Part shown: piece by piece, positions 50,086 to 58,180 of the stretch
Numbering within the stretch: position 1 is the stretch's first letter
Layout of the letters: the number at the start of each line of letters is the position of its first letter
Assembly: GCA_038526915.1 (NCBI GenBank)
Contig: JBCBGF010000002.1
Coordinates: forward strand, 124,001-188,000
Direction: 5' to 3'
Origin: JBCBGF01 sp038526915
GTDB taxonomy: Bacteria > Pseudomonadota > Alphaproteobacteria > Rhodobacterales > Rhodobacteraceae
Length of the DNA: 64,000 nucleotides
Made by a program: the position numbers and the translations under genes
Notes under the pieces: model-generated
The model's input: the letters and a program-made list of their open reading frames with translations, nothing else
Databases searched by the model: none
What the model was told of the DNA's origin: nothing

Positions 50086-50646
50086 ATGGCTATTCTTACG
50101 CGTCGCGCCACGATGATTGGCGCTCTCTCCGCCGCGGGTCTTACCGCGGCTTGTGGCAACGGTGTGGGGTCGAACGGCGGGGATGTGATCGACCAGAGGG
50201 TCGATGCAACCCTTGGGTTCATGTCCGCGAACTTTCCAGGCACAGCCGAGCTTCAGAACACGGCGGCGGGCATGCTGGTGATGCCGCTCATCACCGAGGC
50301 TGGATTTGGGTTCGGCGGGGCTTATGGGCGCGGTGCGCTGCGGATCAATGGGATCACGGTCGATTACTATTCGGCCACACAGGCGAGCTTTGGGCTTCAG
50401 ATCGGGGCGCAGCAATACAGCCACGTCCTGTTCTTCATGACCGAAGATGCGCTGACCGAGTTCCGCACCTCACCTGGCTGGGCCGCTGGGGCGGATATCG
50501 AGTATGTGGTGTCGAACCGGGGTGAGAACCTGTCGACTGAGACGACGACTGTTCTGGATCCCGTCATCGCCGCAGTCTTTGGGCAAACAGGGTTGCTGGC
50601 GGGCGCCGCGATCGAAGGCACCAAATACAACCGCATCATCCCCTAG
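50086..50646 (+). CDS. SYLF/YSC84-domain lipid-binding lipoprotein
   Basis: 186-residue lipoprotein. The N-terminus RRATMIGALSAAGLTAAC has basic residues and lipobox LTAAC, so the protein is probably lipid-anchored facing the periplasm. The rest is a SYLF (YSC84) domain: AAGMLVMPLITEAGFGFGGAYGRGAL (conserved start), YYSATQASFGLQIGAQQYSHVLFFMT and the C-terminal GTKYNRIIP. SYLF domains bind phosphoinositides in eukaryotes; the bacterial ligand is unknown. Monocistronic between hemB and the repeat-containing gap; GGGCTTTCA before ATG 50086 gives a weak ribosome-binding site. Confidence 0.88.
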   Translation: MAILTRRATMIGALSAAGLTAACGNGVGSNGGDVIDQRVDATLGFMSANFPGTAELQNTAAGMLVMPLITEAGFGFGGAYGRGALRINGITVDYYSATQASFGLQIGAQQYSHVLFFMTEDALTEFRTSPGWAAGADIEYVVSNRGENLSTETTTVLDPVIAAVFGQTGLLAGAAIEGTKYNRIIP

Positions 50647-50844
50647 AGCATTTCTGGCAGTCCGGGAGCCGTCTTTTGCTGCCTTTCATCTAGGGCTCGA
50701 ACGCCAAATAGGGGCGTGTTTCCAGTCAAGCCGGTAACGCGTCAAATGCTGTGGCGTCCCCGGGTCTTGCCTTCCACGGTCTGCCGCCTTCGGCAAGACT
50801 GCGAAAAACGGCGTATGGTCCGGGCCGGCAGCGCCCGAAAGTCG

Positions 50845-50904
50845 CTTCTTCGCTTGGGAAATATCCTGGGGGACGGCGCCAAAGGCGCCGGGGGCAACGC
50901 CCCC
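50845..50904 (+). repeat. Intergenic repeat, copy B
   Basis: Opens with CTTCTTCGCTTGGGAAATAT, then CCTGGGGGAC, then two dyads GGCGCC-AAA-GGCGCC and GGGGGCAACGCCCCC. Shares the CTTCTTCGCTT and AATATCC core with copy C1 (60726-60777) and the GGGGG/CCCCC dyad with copy A (31275-31331). It lies next to a terminator. Confidence 0.72.
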
Positions 50905-50912
50905 ACCCACAC

Positions 50913-50951
50913 AAAAAAAAGCCGCCGCACTCCGGGACAGGAGGCGGCGGC
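50913..50951 (-). terminator. Intrinsic terminator, leftward
   Basis: GCCGCCGC (50921-50928) and GCGGCGGC (50944-50951) form a perfect 8-bp stem with a 15-base loop; read leftwards it is followed by eight Us (As at 50913-50920). It lies 133 bases after the stop of the 40-codon gene at 51084-51206, which is the only leftward gene that could use it apart from read-through from recG. Confidence 0.85.
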
Positions 50952-51083
50952 AAGGCGCGTATCTGTCGGACGTCCGGTCAGGCCACTTGAGAGCCATGGA
51001 TGGGGACACATCCAGGAGACGGGCACGCCACAAGGGGACGATGCGTGCCGATAGACCGGTTCGAGCAGACCGCAGGCAGAGGG

Positions 51084-51206
51084 TTAGCTGAGCGCGGGTA
51101 GGTTCAGACCCACGACCAGAATGACAAGGATCGCTGCGGCCCCGGCCAGATCCTGGGCGAGCGTGGCAGGTCGGCGGGTCAAGGCGGTGTGCAAAGCGTC
51201 AATCAT
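51084..51206 (-). CDS. Small membrane protein gene, predicted SOS-controlled
   Basis: A 40-residue protein not previously listed because of its size: an N-terminal amphipathic, basic part (MIDALHTALTRRP), then a single membrane helix (AGAAAILVILVVGLNLPAL). Codons are typical of this genome, and the gene has its own upstream promoter signals and downstream terminator. An in-frame GTG at 51239 would give a 51-residue form starting (V)ATERFAQDVAM. A perfect LexA box lies 64-78 bases upstream of the ATG and overlaps a possible promoter. Single-helix proteins made in the SOS response, such as SidA in Caulobacter and TisB in E. coli, act on division proteins or on the membrane; a similar role here is a guess. 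Located 3' of recG, same strand. Confidence 0.65.
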   Translation of the reverse strand: MIDALHTALTRRPATLAQDLAGAAAILVILVVGLNLPALS

Positions 51207-51261
51207 GGCAACGTCCTGTGCAAATCGTTCTGTTGCCACTTTGTTCTCACATCTCCATGGC

Positions 51262-51267
51262 ATTGTA
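51262..51267 (-). promoter_or_regulatory. Possible -10 element of the SOS small gene
   Basis: TACAAT on the reverse strand matches five of six -10 consensus positions, lies 56 bases upstream of the ATG at 51206, and is directly downstream of the LexA box, which would occupy the spacer. The -35 sequence is poor. Confidence 0.4.
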
Positions 51268-51269
51268 AA

Positions 51270-51284
51270 GAACTTTATGAGAAC
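51270..51284 (-). promoter_or_regulatory. LexA (SOS) box
   Basis: GTTC-TCATAAA-GTTC on the reverse strand (GAAC-N7-GAAC on the forward strand) matches exactly the direct-repeat LexA operator known from Rhodobacter and other alphaproteobacteria. A third GAAC lies six bases further on (51291-51294). It sits between the recG stop codon and the 40-codon gene and in front of a -10-like TACAAT. Confidence 0.78.
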
Positions 51285-51308
51285 ATTCGCGAACGTAGCG
51301 TGAAATTG

Positions 51309-53399
51309 TTATCCAACATTGATCAATCGGATTGCGCGATCCTGTTCCATCAGCCACAGCGCGGTCCGGGCAGCTGCGCCCCGCTCCGACGTCAACTCGG
51401 GGTCTTCAACCAGCAGGGCACGGCTATCGGACTGCGCTGTCGCCATCAGACCCGACTGTCGTTCCAGATCGGCAATCCTGAACCGGGGCAACCCGGATTG
51501 CGCTGTCCCGATGACATCCCCCGCCCCGCGCATCGCCAGATCTTCCTCGGCGATGCGAAATCCATCTTCGGTCTCTCGCAGGATTTCCAGCCGCCGCTTC
51601 CCGGTCTCGCTCAGCGGTGGTTGATAGATCATCAGGCAAGTTGATGCGTCCGTGCCGCGCCCCACCCGGCCCCGCAGTTGGTGGAGTTGCGCGAGGCCAA
51701 AGCTTTCGGCCCGTTCGATCACCATGATCGACGCATTCGGCACATCGACCCCCACCTCGATCACCGTTGTGGCGACCAGCACCTTGGTCTCACCACTGGC
51801 AAACCGGGCCATAGCGATGTCCTTCTCTGCCGGGGGCAACTGCCCGTGAACAAGACCCACCAAATCGTCGCCCATGACCGCGCGCAGGCGCTTGAACCGA
51901 TCCTCGGCGGCCGTCAGGTCCATGACCTCGCTTTCCTCGACAAGCGGGCACACCCAATAGGCCTGACGCCCGTCGGCGATGGCCTGTTGCAAGTGCCGGA
52001 TCACCTCATCCATCCGCCCCGCCGAGACCAAGGCGGTCGTGATCGGCTTCCGCCCCGGCGGCTTTTCGTCCAGCACCGAGATATCCATATGCCCGTATTG
52101 CGCCAGGCTCAGCGAGCGGGGGATAGGCGTTGCCGTCATAACTAGCACATCGACGGCGGTTCCCTTTGCGCCCAGCTCCATCCGTTGGGCCACGCCAAAG
52201 CGATGCTGTTCGTCGACGACGGCCAGCCGCAGATCGTGGAACTCCACCCCTTTCTGAAAAACCGCATGGGTGCCGACGAGAATCTGTATCTTGCCCTCGG
52301 CCAGGGCCGCCCGCTTTGCCGCGCGCTCTGCCCCCTTGTCCCGCCCCGTCAGAATCTCCAGGACAACGCCCGCGCTTTCCGCCAGGGGGCGCAGGCTCGC
52401 CAGATGTTGCCGCGCGAGGATTTCAGTCGGCGCCATCAATACGCCCTGCCCGCCGGCTTCGACCGCGTTGACCAGCGCCATGAAGGCCACCAGCGTCTTG
52501 CCCGCGCCCACATCGCCCTGCAACAGGCGGTTCATCCTGTGTGGCGTGGCCATATCAGCAGCAATGTCGCCCATCGCCCGCTCCTGCGCGCCGGTCGGGC
52601 GATAGGGCAGCGCGTCCAGCACCTTGCGCTGCAACCGCCCCGTCGCCTGTGAAACAACGCCGGGTTCGCGCCTTGTGGCCGCGCGCGCAATCGCAAGGGT
52701 CAACTGATGTGCAAACAGCTCATCATAGGCGAGGCGTTCGCGGGCCGGTGCGTTGGTCGTCAGGTCAGCGGTGCTGGCCGGTCGGTGCGCCTGTCGCATC
52801 GCATCCGACCAGTCGGGCCAGGCTTTCTGGGCCTTCAACGCAGGATCGATCCACTCCCCCAACTCGGGCAACCGGTCGAGCGCCGAAGCGGTGGCCTTTG
52901 CCATCACGCGTTGGGTCACGCCAGAGGTCAGCGGATAGACCGGCTCGAACACTGGCATGTCGGCGGCGTCTTCGGGCGGCAGAATATGGTCGGGATGTAC
53001 CATCTGCGCGACCCCGTCAAAAAGCTCGATCTTGCCCGAGATCAGACGCCTGGCGCCAACGGGAAGCTGGCGGGCCAGCCAGTCTTCGCGGGCATGGAAG
53101 AACACCAGAAAGAAGCTGGTGGAGGTATCCGCCACCTCCACACGGTAGGGTCGGCCCTTTGCGGCAGGTTTTATATGGCGCGCGACCGTCACCTCAACGG
53201 TGGTCGTCACAGCGGGCTGGGCGCCCTGAATGCTGTCGCGCCGCGACCGGTCGATCCCGCTATGGGGCAAAGTATAGAGCAGGTCGCGCGGGGTTGAGAT
53301 GCCCATCGTCGTCAGCGCCTCCGCCATGCGCGGCCCGATCCCGGTCAGGCCGGTGATCTCGGCAAACAAGGGAAACAGCGCCTCAGGGCGGCCGGTCAT
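51309..53399 (-). CDS. recG: ATP-dependent DNA helicase RecG
   Basis: 696-residue branch-migration helicase that remodels stalled replication forks and Holliday junctions. The N-terminal wedge/OB domain is followed by the helicase core: Walker A GDVGAGKTLVAFMAL, DEQH box VVDEQHRFGVAQR, TATPIPRSLSLA, and motif VI QLRGRVGRGTDAS. Length matches the family. The start ATG overlaps the ligA stop by four bases, so ligA-recG are one operon. The LexA box downstream drives a separate small gene rather than recG. Confidence 0.97.
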   Translation of the reverse strand: MTGRPEALFPLFAEITGLTGIGPRMAEALTTMGISTPRDLLYTLPHSGIDRSRRDSIQGAQPAVTTTVEVTVARHIKPAAKGRPYRVEVADTSTSFFLVFFHAREDWLARQLPVGARRLISGKIELFDGVAQMVHPDHILPPEDAADMPVFEPVYPLTSGVTQRVMAKATASALDRLPELGEWIDPALKAQKAWPDWSDAMRQAHRPASTADLTTNAPARERLAYDELFAHQLTLAIARAATRREPGVVSQATGRLQRKVLDALPYRPTGAQERAMGDIAADMATPHRMNRLLQGDVGAGKTLVAFMALVNAVEAGGQGVLMAPTEILARQHLASLRPLAESAGVVLEILTGRDKGAERAAKRAALAEGKIQILVGTHAVFQKGVEFHDLRLAVVDEQHRFGVAQRMELGAKGTAVDVLVMTATPIPRSLSLAQYGHMDISVLDEKPPGRKPITTALVSAGRMDEVIRHLQQAIADGRQAYWVCPLVEESEVMDLTAAEDRFKRLRAVMGDDLVGLVHGQLPPAEKDIAMARFASGETKVLVATTVIEVGVDVPNASIMVIERAESFGLAQLHQLRGRVGRGTDASTCLMIYQPPLSETGKRRLEILRETEDGFRIAEEDLAMRGAGDVIGTAQSGLPRFRIADLERQSGLMATAQSDSRALLVEDPELTSERGAAARTALWLMEQDRAIRLINVG

Positions 53400-55579
53400 G
53401 TCTGGCCGATCAGCGCAAGCCAGCCGTCTTCGTCGACGGTCTCGACCCCCAGATCGGCGGCTTTTTTTGCCTTCGATCCTGCGCCTGGCCCCGCCACGAC
53501 CAAATCGGTTTTGGCCGAAACCGAACCTGAGACCTTTGCCCCCAACGCCTCGGCCCGCGCCTTGGCTTCGGCGCGGGTCATTTTTTCCAGCGTACCGGTG
53601 AAGACAACGGTTTTCCCGGCCACTGGGCTGTCGACAACGCCCCGCTGTGCGGCGTCCTGAATGTTAAGCTCCGCCGCCAGCCGATCAATCGAGGCGCGCT
53701 CGGCGGGTTGCTGCAGTGTGGTGATGAGCGAGGCCGCCATCACCTGCCCGACCCCATCGACGTTCAGCAGATCCTCCCACGCGGCGCCTTCGCCCGGGGT
53801 GGCGGTGCTTGTGGCGGCCAAAAAGGCCTCCCAACTGGTGTAGTGGTTGGCCAGGAGGTTGGCTGCGGCTTCGCCCACATGCCGGATCCCAAGGGCGAAA
53901 ATCACGCGGCCCAGGGCGATGGTCCTGCGGTCTTCAATGGCGGCAAAGAGGTTCTCCGCCGACTTCTCGCCCCAGCCTTCACGGTTTTTGAGCTGGGTGA
54001 GGTTGCCGGGGCCATAGCGGGCTTGCAGCGTGAAGATATCGGCGGGTTCCTTGATCCAGCCATCGCGATAGAATTGTTCGACCTGCTTGGCGCCCAGTCC
54101 CTCGATATCAAACGCCGCGCGGCCAACGAAATGCTTGAGTTTCTCGACCGCTTGTGCGGGGCAAATCAGACCGCCGGTGCATCGGCGCACCGCATCCCCG
54201 ACCTCGCGCATGGCGTTTGAGCCGCATTCCGGGCATTTGGTCGGAAACGCATATGGCTCTGCATCTGCCGGCCGTTTGGCGGGGTCGACATCGGCGATTT
54301 TCGGGATGACATCGCCTGCGCGGTAGACCTGAACCCAGTCGCCCACACGGATGTCGCGGCCAGCGCGGATGGGCGCGCCGTTCGCATCGCGGCCGGCGAT
54401 ATAATCCTCGTTATGCAGCGTTGCATTTGACACAACGACGCCGCCGACCGTGACAGGCGCGAGCCGCGCAACGGGGCTAAGCGCACCCGTGCGACCCACT
54501 TGAATGTCGATGGCTTCAAGCCGTGTCCAGGCAAGCTCGGCGGGGAACTTATGCGCGATGGCCCATCGCGGCGTGGTGGAGCGAAAACCGAGGCGCGCCT
54601 GCAGGCCGAGATCGTCAACTTTATAGACGACTCCGTCGATATCATAGCCGAGGGTCGCGCGTTGACCTTCGATGGTCTTGTAGTGCGCAATCATCTCCGC
54701 CGGGCCAGTGCAGAGGCGGGTCAGCGGGTTCGTTGAAAACCCAAAGGCAGCGAGGCGGTCGATCGCCCCCGATTGCGTTTCGGCCAAGGGGCTGCTCAGC
54801 GCGCCCCATGCGTAGGCGAAAAACCTCAGCGGGCGGTCGCGCGTGATCGCAACATCCAATTGGCGCAGGGATCCCGCCGCGGCGTTTCGCGGGTTTGCGA
54901 AGATCTTGCCCCCAGTGTCGGCCTGCCGGGCATTGAGATCTTCGAAGTCTGCGTGGCTCATATACACCTCGCCGCGCACCTCCAGCAGGTCAGGCGCACC
55001 GTCGATCCGGTGTGGGATATCGTCGATGGTGCGGGCGTTGGCGGTGACGTTTTCACCGGTTTCGCCATCGCCGCGCGTTGCGGCCTGGACAAGGACGCCG
55101 TTCTCATAGCGCAAGGACAGCGACAGGCCGTCGATCTTGGGTTCGGCTGTGTAGGTCAGCGTCTCATCATCAAGGCCTAGATAACGGCGGATGGAACGGT
55201 CGAAGTCGGTGACGTCGTCGTCTGAGAATGCGTTGCCCAGCGACAGCATCCGGACGTCGTGCCGGACTTTAGAGAACCCCTCAGCAGGCGCGGCGCCGAC
55301 CTGATCGCTGGGGCTGTCGTCGCGTTTGAGTGCGGGGAATCGCGCCTCTATCGCGGCGTTTCGGCGTTTGAGCGCGTCATAGTCCGCGTCACTCATCTGC
55401 GGGGCGTCTTCAATGTGGTAGGCGGTGTTGGCCCCCGCCAGGAGTTCGGCCAGCCGGGCAAGTTCGCGTTCAGCCCGATCCGCGCTCAATTCGTCAGGTG
55501 CGATGTTTGAAAGATCTCTTCCGTCCCCCGCAGACGCTGGGCCGATCTTTGTCTTGGCTGGAGTGTCCCCTGATGTCAT
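53396..55579 (-). CDS. ligA: NAD-dependent DNA ligase
   Basis: 727-residue DNA ligase A. Adenylation Lys148 lies in AEPKIDGLSLSLRYENG (KxDG). The OB domain, the zinc finger (CPECGSNAMREVGDAVRRCTGG with later Cys), the helix-hairpin-helix segment and the C-terminal BRCT domain (AGKTVVFTGTLEKMTRAEAK...DLGVETVDEDGWLALIG) follow in standard order. I choose ATG 55579 (MTSGDTPAKTK); an ATG 18 codons upstream is present but gives an unconserved extension. First gene of the ligA-recG operon. Confidence 0.97.
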   Translation of the reverse strand: MTSGDTPAKTKIGPASAGDGRDLSNIAPDELSADRAERELARLAELLAGANTAYHIEDAPQMSDADYDALKRRNAAIEARFPALKRDDSPSDQVGAAPAEGFSKVRHDVRMLSLGNAFSDDDVTDFDRSIRRYLGLDDETLTYTAEPKIDGLSLSLRYENGVLVQAATRGDGETGENVTANARTIDDIPHRIDGAPDLLEVRGEVYMSHADFEDLNARQADTGGKIFANPRNAAAGSLRQLDVAITRDRPLRFFAYAWGALSSPLAETQSGAIDRLAAFGFSTNPLTRLCTGPAEMIAHYKTIEGQRATLGYDIDGVVYKVDDLGLQARLGFRSTTPRWAIAHKFPAELAWTRLEAIDIQVGRTGALSPVARLAPVTVGGVVVSNATLHNEDYIAGRDANGAPIRAGRDIRVGDWVQVYRAGDVIPKIADVDPAKRPADAEPYAFPTKCPECGSNAMREVGDAVRRCTGGLICPAQAVEKLKHFVGRAAFDIEGLGAKQVEQFYRDGWIKEPADIFTLQARYGPGNLTQLKNREGWGEKSAENLFAAIEDRRTIALGRVIFALGIRHVGEAAANLLANHYTSWEAFLAATSTATPGEGAAWEDLLNVDGVGQVMAASLITTLQQPAERASIDRLAAELNIQDAAQRGVVDSPVAGKTVVFTGTLEKMTRAEAKARAEALGAKVSGSVSAKTDLVVAGPGAGSKAKKAADLGVETVDEDGWLALIGQT

Positions 55580-55761
55580 CCGGCCCCCCTCGCGCGCGCA
55601 GTTGGGCTCAGTGTTAAAATTGTGCGCGCGCAAGGTCCAGCAACCTTGGTCGGAAAAGAGGCCAGGTATTGGATTGGCGCAAGCGTTGCCCCCGAACGCC
55701 CATCGGCCCTACCCTGCTAAGCGGGTGCCGTGGCCGGGTGGGTCGGTGCAGCGGGTGGCTA

Positions 55762-55780
55762 TCGGCGCGCTACGCGCCGA
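55762..55780 (-). promoter_or_regulatory. Hairpin with the ctrA stop codon in its loop
   Basis: TCGGCGCG (55762-55769) and CGCGCCGA (55773-55780) form a perfect 8-bp stem whose three-base loop is the ctrA stop codon (TAG on the reverse strand). No U-tract follows, so it is not a standard terminator. Confidence 0.6.
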
Positions 55781-56483
55781 CAGCCATAGGCGGATCTTCC
55801 GCGATCGGATCGGGATCGCGCAGGACGTAGCCGCGACCCCAAACCGTCTCGATGTAATTGTCGCCGCCCGTTGCCTGCCCGAGTTTCTTGCGCAATTTGC
55901 AGATGAACACGTCGATGATCTTCAATTCCGGCTCGTCCATGCCGCCGTAGAGGTGGTTGAGAAACATCTCTTTCGTCAGCGTGGTGCCTTTGCGCAGGCT
56001 CAAGAGTTCGAGCATCTGGTATTCCTTGCCCGTGAGGTGGACGGTGCGCCCATCGGATTCCACGGTTTTTGCGTCCAGATTGACGGCGATTTTGCCTGTA
56101 TGAATGACGGATTGGGCATGGCCCTTTGATCTGCGAATGATCGCGTGGATACGGGCCACGAGTTCTTCGCGGTGAAACGGCTTGGTCAGATAGTCATCCG
56201 CGCCGAAGCCGAACCCCTTGATTTTGTTTTCGGTATCGTCGGCTCCCGACAGGATCAGAATGGGCGTATCCACACGCGCAAGCCGGAGCTGGCGCAACAC
56301 ATCATGCCCGTTCATATCCGGCAGGTTCAGATCCAACAGGATCAGGTCATAATCATAAAGCTTGGCTAAATCGATCCCTTCTTCGCCAAGGTCGGTCGCA
56401 TAGACGTTCAGGTTGGCGTGGGTCAGCATCAATTCGATACTGCGGGATGTGGTCGGATCGTCTTCGACTAATAGTACGCGCAT
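55770..56483 (-). CDS. ctrA: Cell-cycle master regulator CtrA
   Basis: 237-residue OmpR-family response regulator that controls cell cycle, motility and, in Rhodobacteraceae, gene-transfer-agent production. Receiver domain with phospho-acceptor Asp51 (YDYDLILLDLNLPDMNG) and Lys in FGADDYLTKPFHREEL; winged-helix domain with VHLTGKEYQMLELLSLRKG and FICKLRKKLGQATGGDNYIETVWGRGYVLRDP. The second ATG (56483, MRVLLVEDDP) is chosen because GGAGAG abuts the first ATG and fits only the second. A CtrA-like box lies 46-60 bases upstream of the first ATG; sciP is the next gene upstream on the same strand. Confidence 0.97.
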   Translation of the reverse strand: MRVLLVEDDPTTSRSIELMLTHANLNVYATDLGEEGIDLAKLYDYDLILLDLNLPDMNGHDVLRQLRLARVDTPILILSGADDTENKIKGFGFGADDYLTKPFHREELVARIHAIIRRSKGHAQSVIHTGKIAVNLDAKTVESDGRTVHLTGKEYQMLELLSLRKGTTLTKEMFLNHLYGGMDEPELKIIDVFICKLRKKLGQATGGDNYIETVWGRGYVLRDPDPIAEDPPMAVGA

Positions 56484-56534
56484 GGGCATCTCTCCGTAGA
56501 CTTAGCCGTCCTGGGCACACTATCCGGCCATTGG

Positions 56535-56549
56535 TTAATCCAGCGTTAC
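56535..56549 (-). promoter_or_regulatory. CtrA-like box upstream of ctrA
   Basis: TTAA-TCCAGCG-TTAC (forward strand) has the exact N7 spacing of the CtrA consensus with one mismatch in the second half-site. Lying between sciP and ctrA, about 50 bases before the ctrA start, it suggests autoregulation. Confidence 0.55.
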
Positions 56550-56575
56550 TGGCACCCTAAACTTAGAGATACAAC

Positions 56576-56854
56576 TTAAGGTTGTCTATAGCGCTGCAAA
56601 CTGGTCGCTTTCAGCGCGGCTTCGCCATGCTGTGCAACCGCTGATTGCCAACTGTCAAATTCTTCCTCTGACAAGCCATAGCGATCCAGCGCTTCTTGCT
56701 TGGTCATCAGGCCGTGTTCAACCGCACGAACAACGGCCGCCTTGCGGCTGGCCACCCACCGCCGCGTTGACGGATCAGGCAGATCCGCACGTGTCATCAC
56801 TGTGCCATCGGACAGCGTCACCGCCCGCGGCCCATCGACTTTCTTCAGATACAT
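56576..56854 (-). CDS. sciP: CtrA inhibitory protein SciP (DUF1153)
   Basis: 92-residue DUF1153 protein, the family of Caulobacter SciP, which binds DNA and CtrA and blocks CtrA-dependent transcription. Seen: MYLKKVDGPRAVTLSDGTVM, then RWVASRKAAVVRAVEHGLMTKQEALDRYGLS (helix-turn-helix core) and EEFDSWQSAVAQHGEAALKATSLQRYRQ at the C-terminus. It is 86 bases upstream of ctrA on the same strand, so regulator and inhibitor are adjacent. Its 5' region carries a TTAA-N7-TGAA CtrA-like site shared with the divergent mnmA promoter. Confidence 0.9.
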   Translation of the reverse strand: MYLKKVDGPRAVTLSDGTVMTRADLPDPSTRRWVASRKAAVVRAVEHGLMTKQEALDRYGLSEEEFDSWQSAVAQHGEAALKATSLQRYRQP

Positions 56855-56903
56855 GGCTCACCCCTTAGGTCACCGATCGCCGGAGACCATGGCATTGGCG
56901 TGT

Positions 56904-56918
56904 TTAATGTGCCGTGAA
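56904..56918 (-). promoter_or_regulatory. CtrA-like box upstream of sciP
   Basis: TTAA-TGTGCCG-TGAA has the N7 spacing and one mismatch to the CtrA consensus. It lies 50 bases upstream of sciP and about 74 bases before the mnmA start, so it may act on one or both. Confidence 0.45.
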
Positions 56919-56991
56919 ACAAGACCTTGAGAGTGTTTCGCATTTTCCTATATTCCGCCAGAACGATCCCGAACACGAATGGCCTGATCCC

Positions 56992-58137
56992 ATGGCGCTA
57001 GACGACCGCCCTGCCCTGAATTCGCTCGGCCTGCCCAAGGCGCCGGCTAATACGCGCGTGGTCGTGGCTATGTCAGGCGGCGTCGACAGCTCGGTCGTCG
57101 CGGCGATGCTGTCGGACGAAGGCTATGACGTGGTGGGCGTCACGCTGCAGCTTTATGATCACGGTGCGGCCTTGGCCAAGAAGGGCGCGTGCTGCGCAGG
57201 CCGTGATATCCACGATGCGCGCCGGGTGGCCGAGGAAATGGGGTTTCCCCATTATGTGCTCGATTATGAGAACATGTTTCGCGAGGCGGTGATTGATGAG
57301 TTCGCCGATAGCTACCTCGCCGGCGCGACGCCGGTGCCCTGCATCCGTTGCAACGAACGCGTCAAGTTCCGCGACCTGTTGGGAACCGCGCGGGATCTTG
57401 ATGCCGATTGCATGGCCACGGGTCACTACATCCAGCGCAAGCTTGGCGCTGAGGGGGCGGAACTCCACTGCGCAGCCGATGCCGCGCGGGATCAAAGCTA
57501 TTTCCTGTTCTCGACAACACCTGAACAACTGGCCTATCTGCGCTTCCCCCTCGGGCATCTCGCCTCAAAGGCTGACACCCGCGCATTGGCTGTGAAATAC
57601 GGGCTGCCGGTGGCCGATAAGCCCGACAGCCAGGACATCTGTTTTGTGCCCAATGGCAACTATGCCAGCGTCATCGAAAAGCTGCGCCCCGGTGCCGCGG
57701 AACCGGGCGAGATCGTCCATGCGGACGGGCGGGTGCTTGGCGCCCACAAGGGCGTGATCCACTACACGATCGGGCAACGGCGGGGCCTGGGGATCGGCGG
57801 GTTGGATGAGCCGCTTTATGTGGTCAAGCTGGATGTTGAGACGCAGCGTGTCATCGTCGGGCCCAAAGAGATGCTGACGACACGGACGGTGCCCGTGCGC
57901 GAGATCAATTGGCTGGGGGATGCACCCTTTGACAGCGCGGCGGAGTGGCATGTGTCGGTCAAGGTTCGCTCGACCCGCCCGCCGAGCGAGGCGGTGATCC
58001 GGCCTTTGTCGCCGACAGAGGCGGAGATTGAGCTGCTCACGCCGGAGGAAGGCGTGTCACCCGGTCAGGCCTGTGTGTTCTATGAAACCGGCGGCACCCG
58101 CGTGCTGGGCGGCGGCTGGATCTGGCGTGGGCGGTGA
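56992..58137 (+). CDS. mnmA: tRNA-specific 2-thiouridylase
   Basis: 381-residue MnmA, which adds sulfur to U34 of Glu, Gln and Lys tRNAs. The PP-loop motif is AMSGGVDSSVVAAML, and the Cys pair that passes sulfur is in VPCIRCNERVKF and DSQDICFVPNGNY. The C-terminal domain (IGQRRGLGIGGL, PGQACVFYETGGTRVLGGGWI) is standard. I start at ATG 56992 (MALDDRPALNSLG); the frame continues to a GTG at 56914 but this extension lacks a ribosome-binding site and family conservation. The divergent gene is sciP. Confidence 0.94.
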   Translation: MALDDRPALNSLGLPKAPANTRVVVAMSGGVDSSVVAAMLSDEGYDVVGVTLQLYDHGAALAKKGACCAGRDIHDARRVAEEMGFPHYVLDYENMFREAVIDEFADSYLAGATPVPCIRCNERVKFRDLLGTARDLDADCMATGHYIQRKLGAEGAELHCAADAARDQSYFLFSTTPEQLAYLRFPLGHLASKADTRALAVKYGLPVADKPDSQDICFVPNGNYASVIEKLRPGAAEPGEIVHADGRVLGAHKGVIHYTIGQRRGLGIGGLDEPLYVVKLDVETQRVIVGPKEMLTTRTVPVREINWLGDAPFDSAAEWHVSVKVRSTRPPSEAVIRPLSPTEAEIELLTPEEGVSPGQACVFYETGGTRVLGGGWIWRGR

Positions 58138-58180
58138 CGGGGCCTTGCGCGGCGCAGCAGATTGGCGCTAAGGCCCCGGC

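Larger units (their letters stand above)
50647..51083. other. Gap with repeat copy B and a leftward terminator
   Basis: 437 bases without a recognised gene. It contains intergenic repeat copy B (50845-50904), immediately followed by a leftward intrinsic terminator (50913-50951), and then the 3' untranslated part of the small membrane-protein gene. Open frames in the gap translate to arginine- and proline-rich products and are treated as spurious. Confidence 0.6.

Noticed and set aside
50742..51033. Reverse frames across repeat copy B and the terminator
   Set aside because: They translate through the repeat and hairpin, contain Arg/Pro-rich sequence and have no ribosome-binding site.
51241..51260. 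GTTC words on the forward strand as an additional LexA box
   Set aside because: GTTC at 51227-51230 and 51243-51246 are twelve bases apart, not seven, so they do not match the operator.
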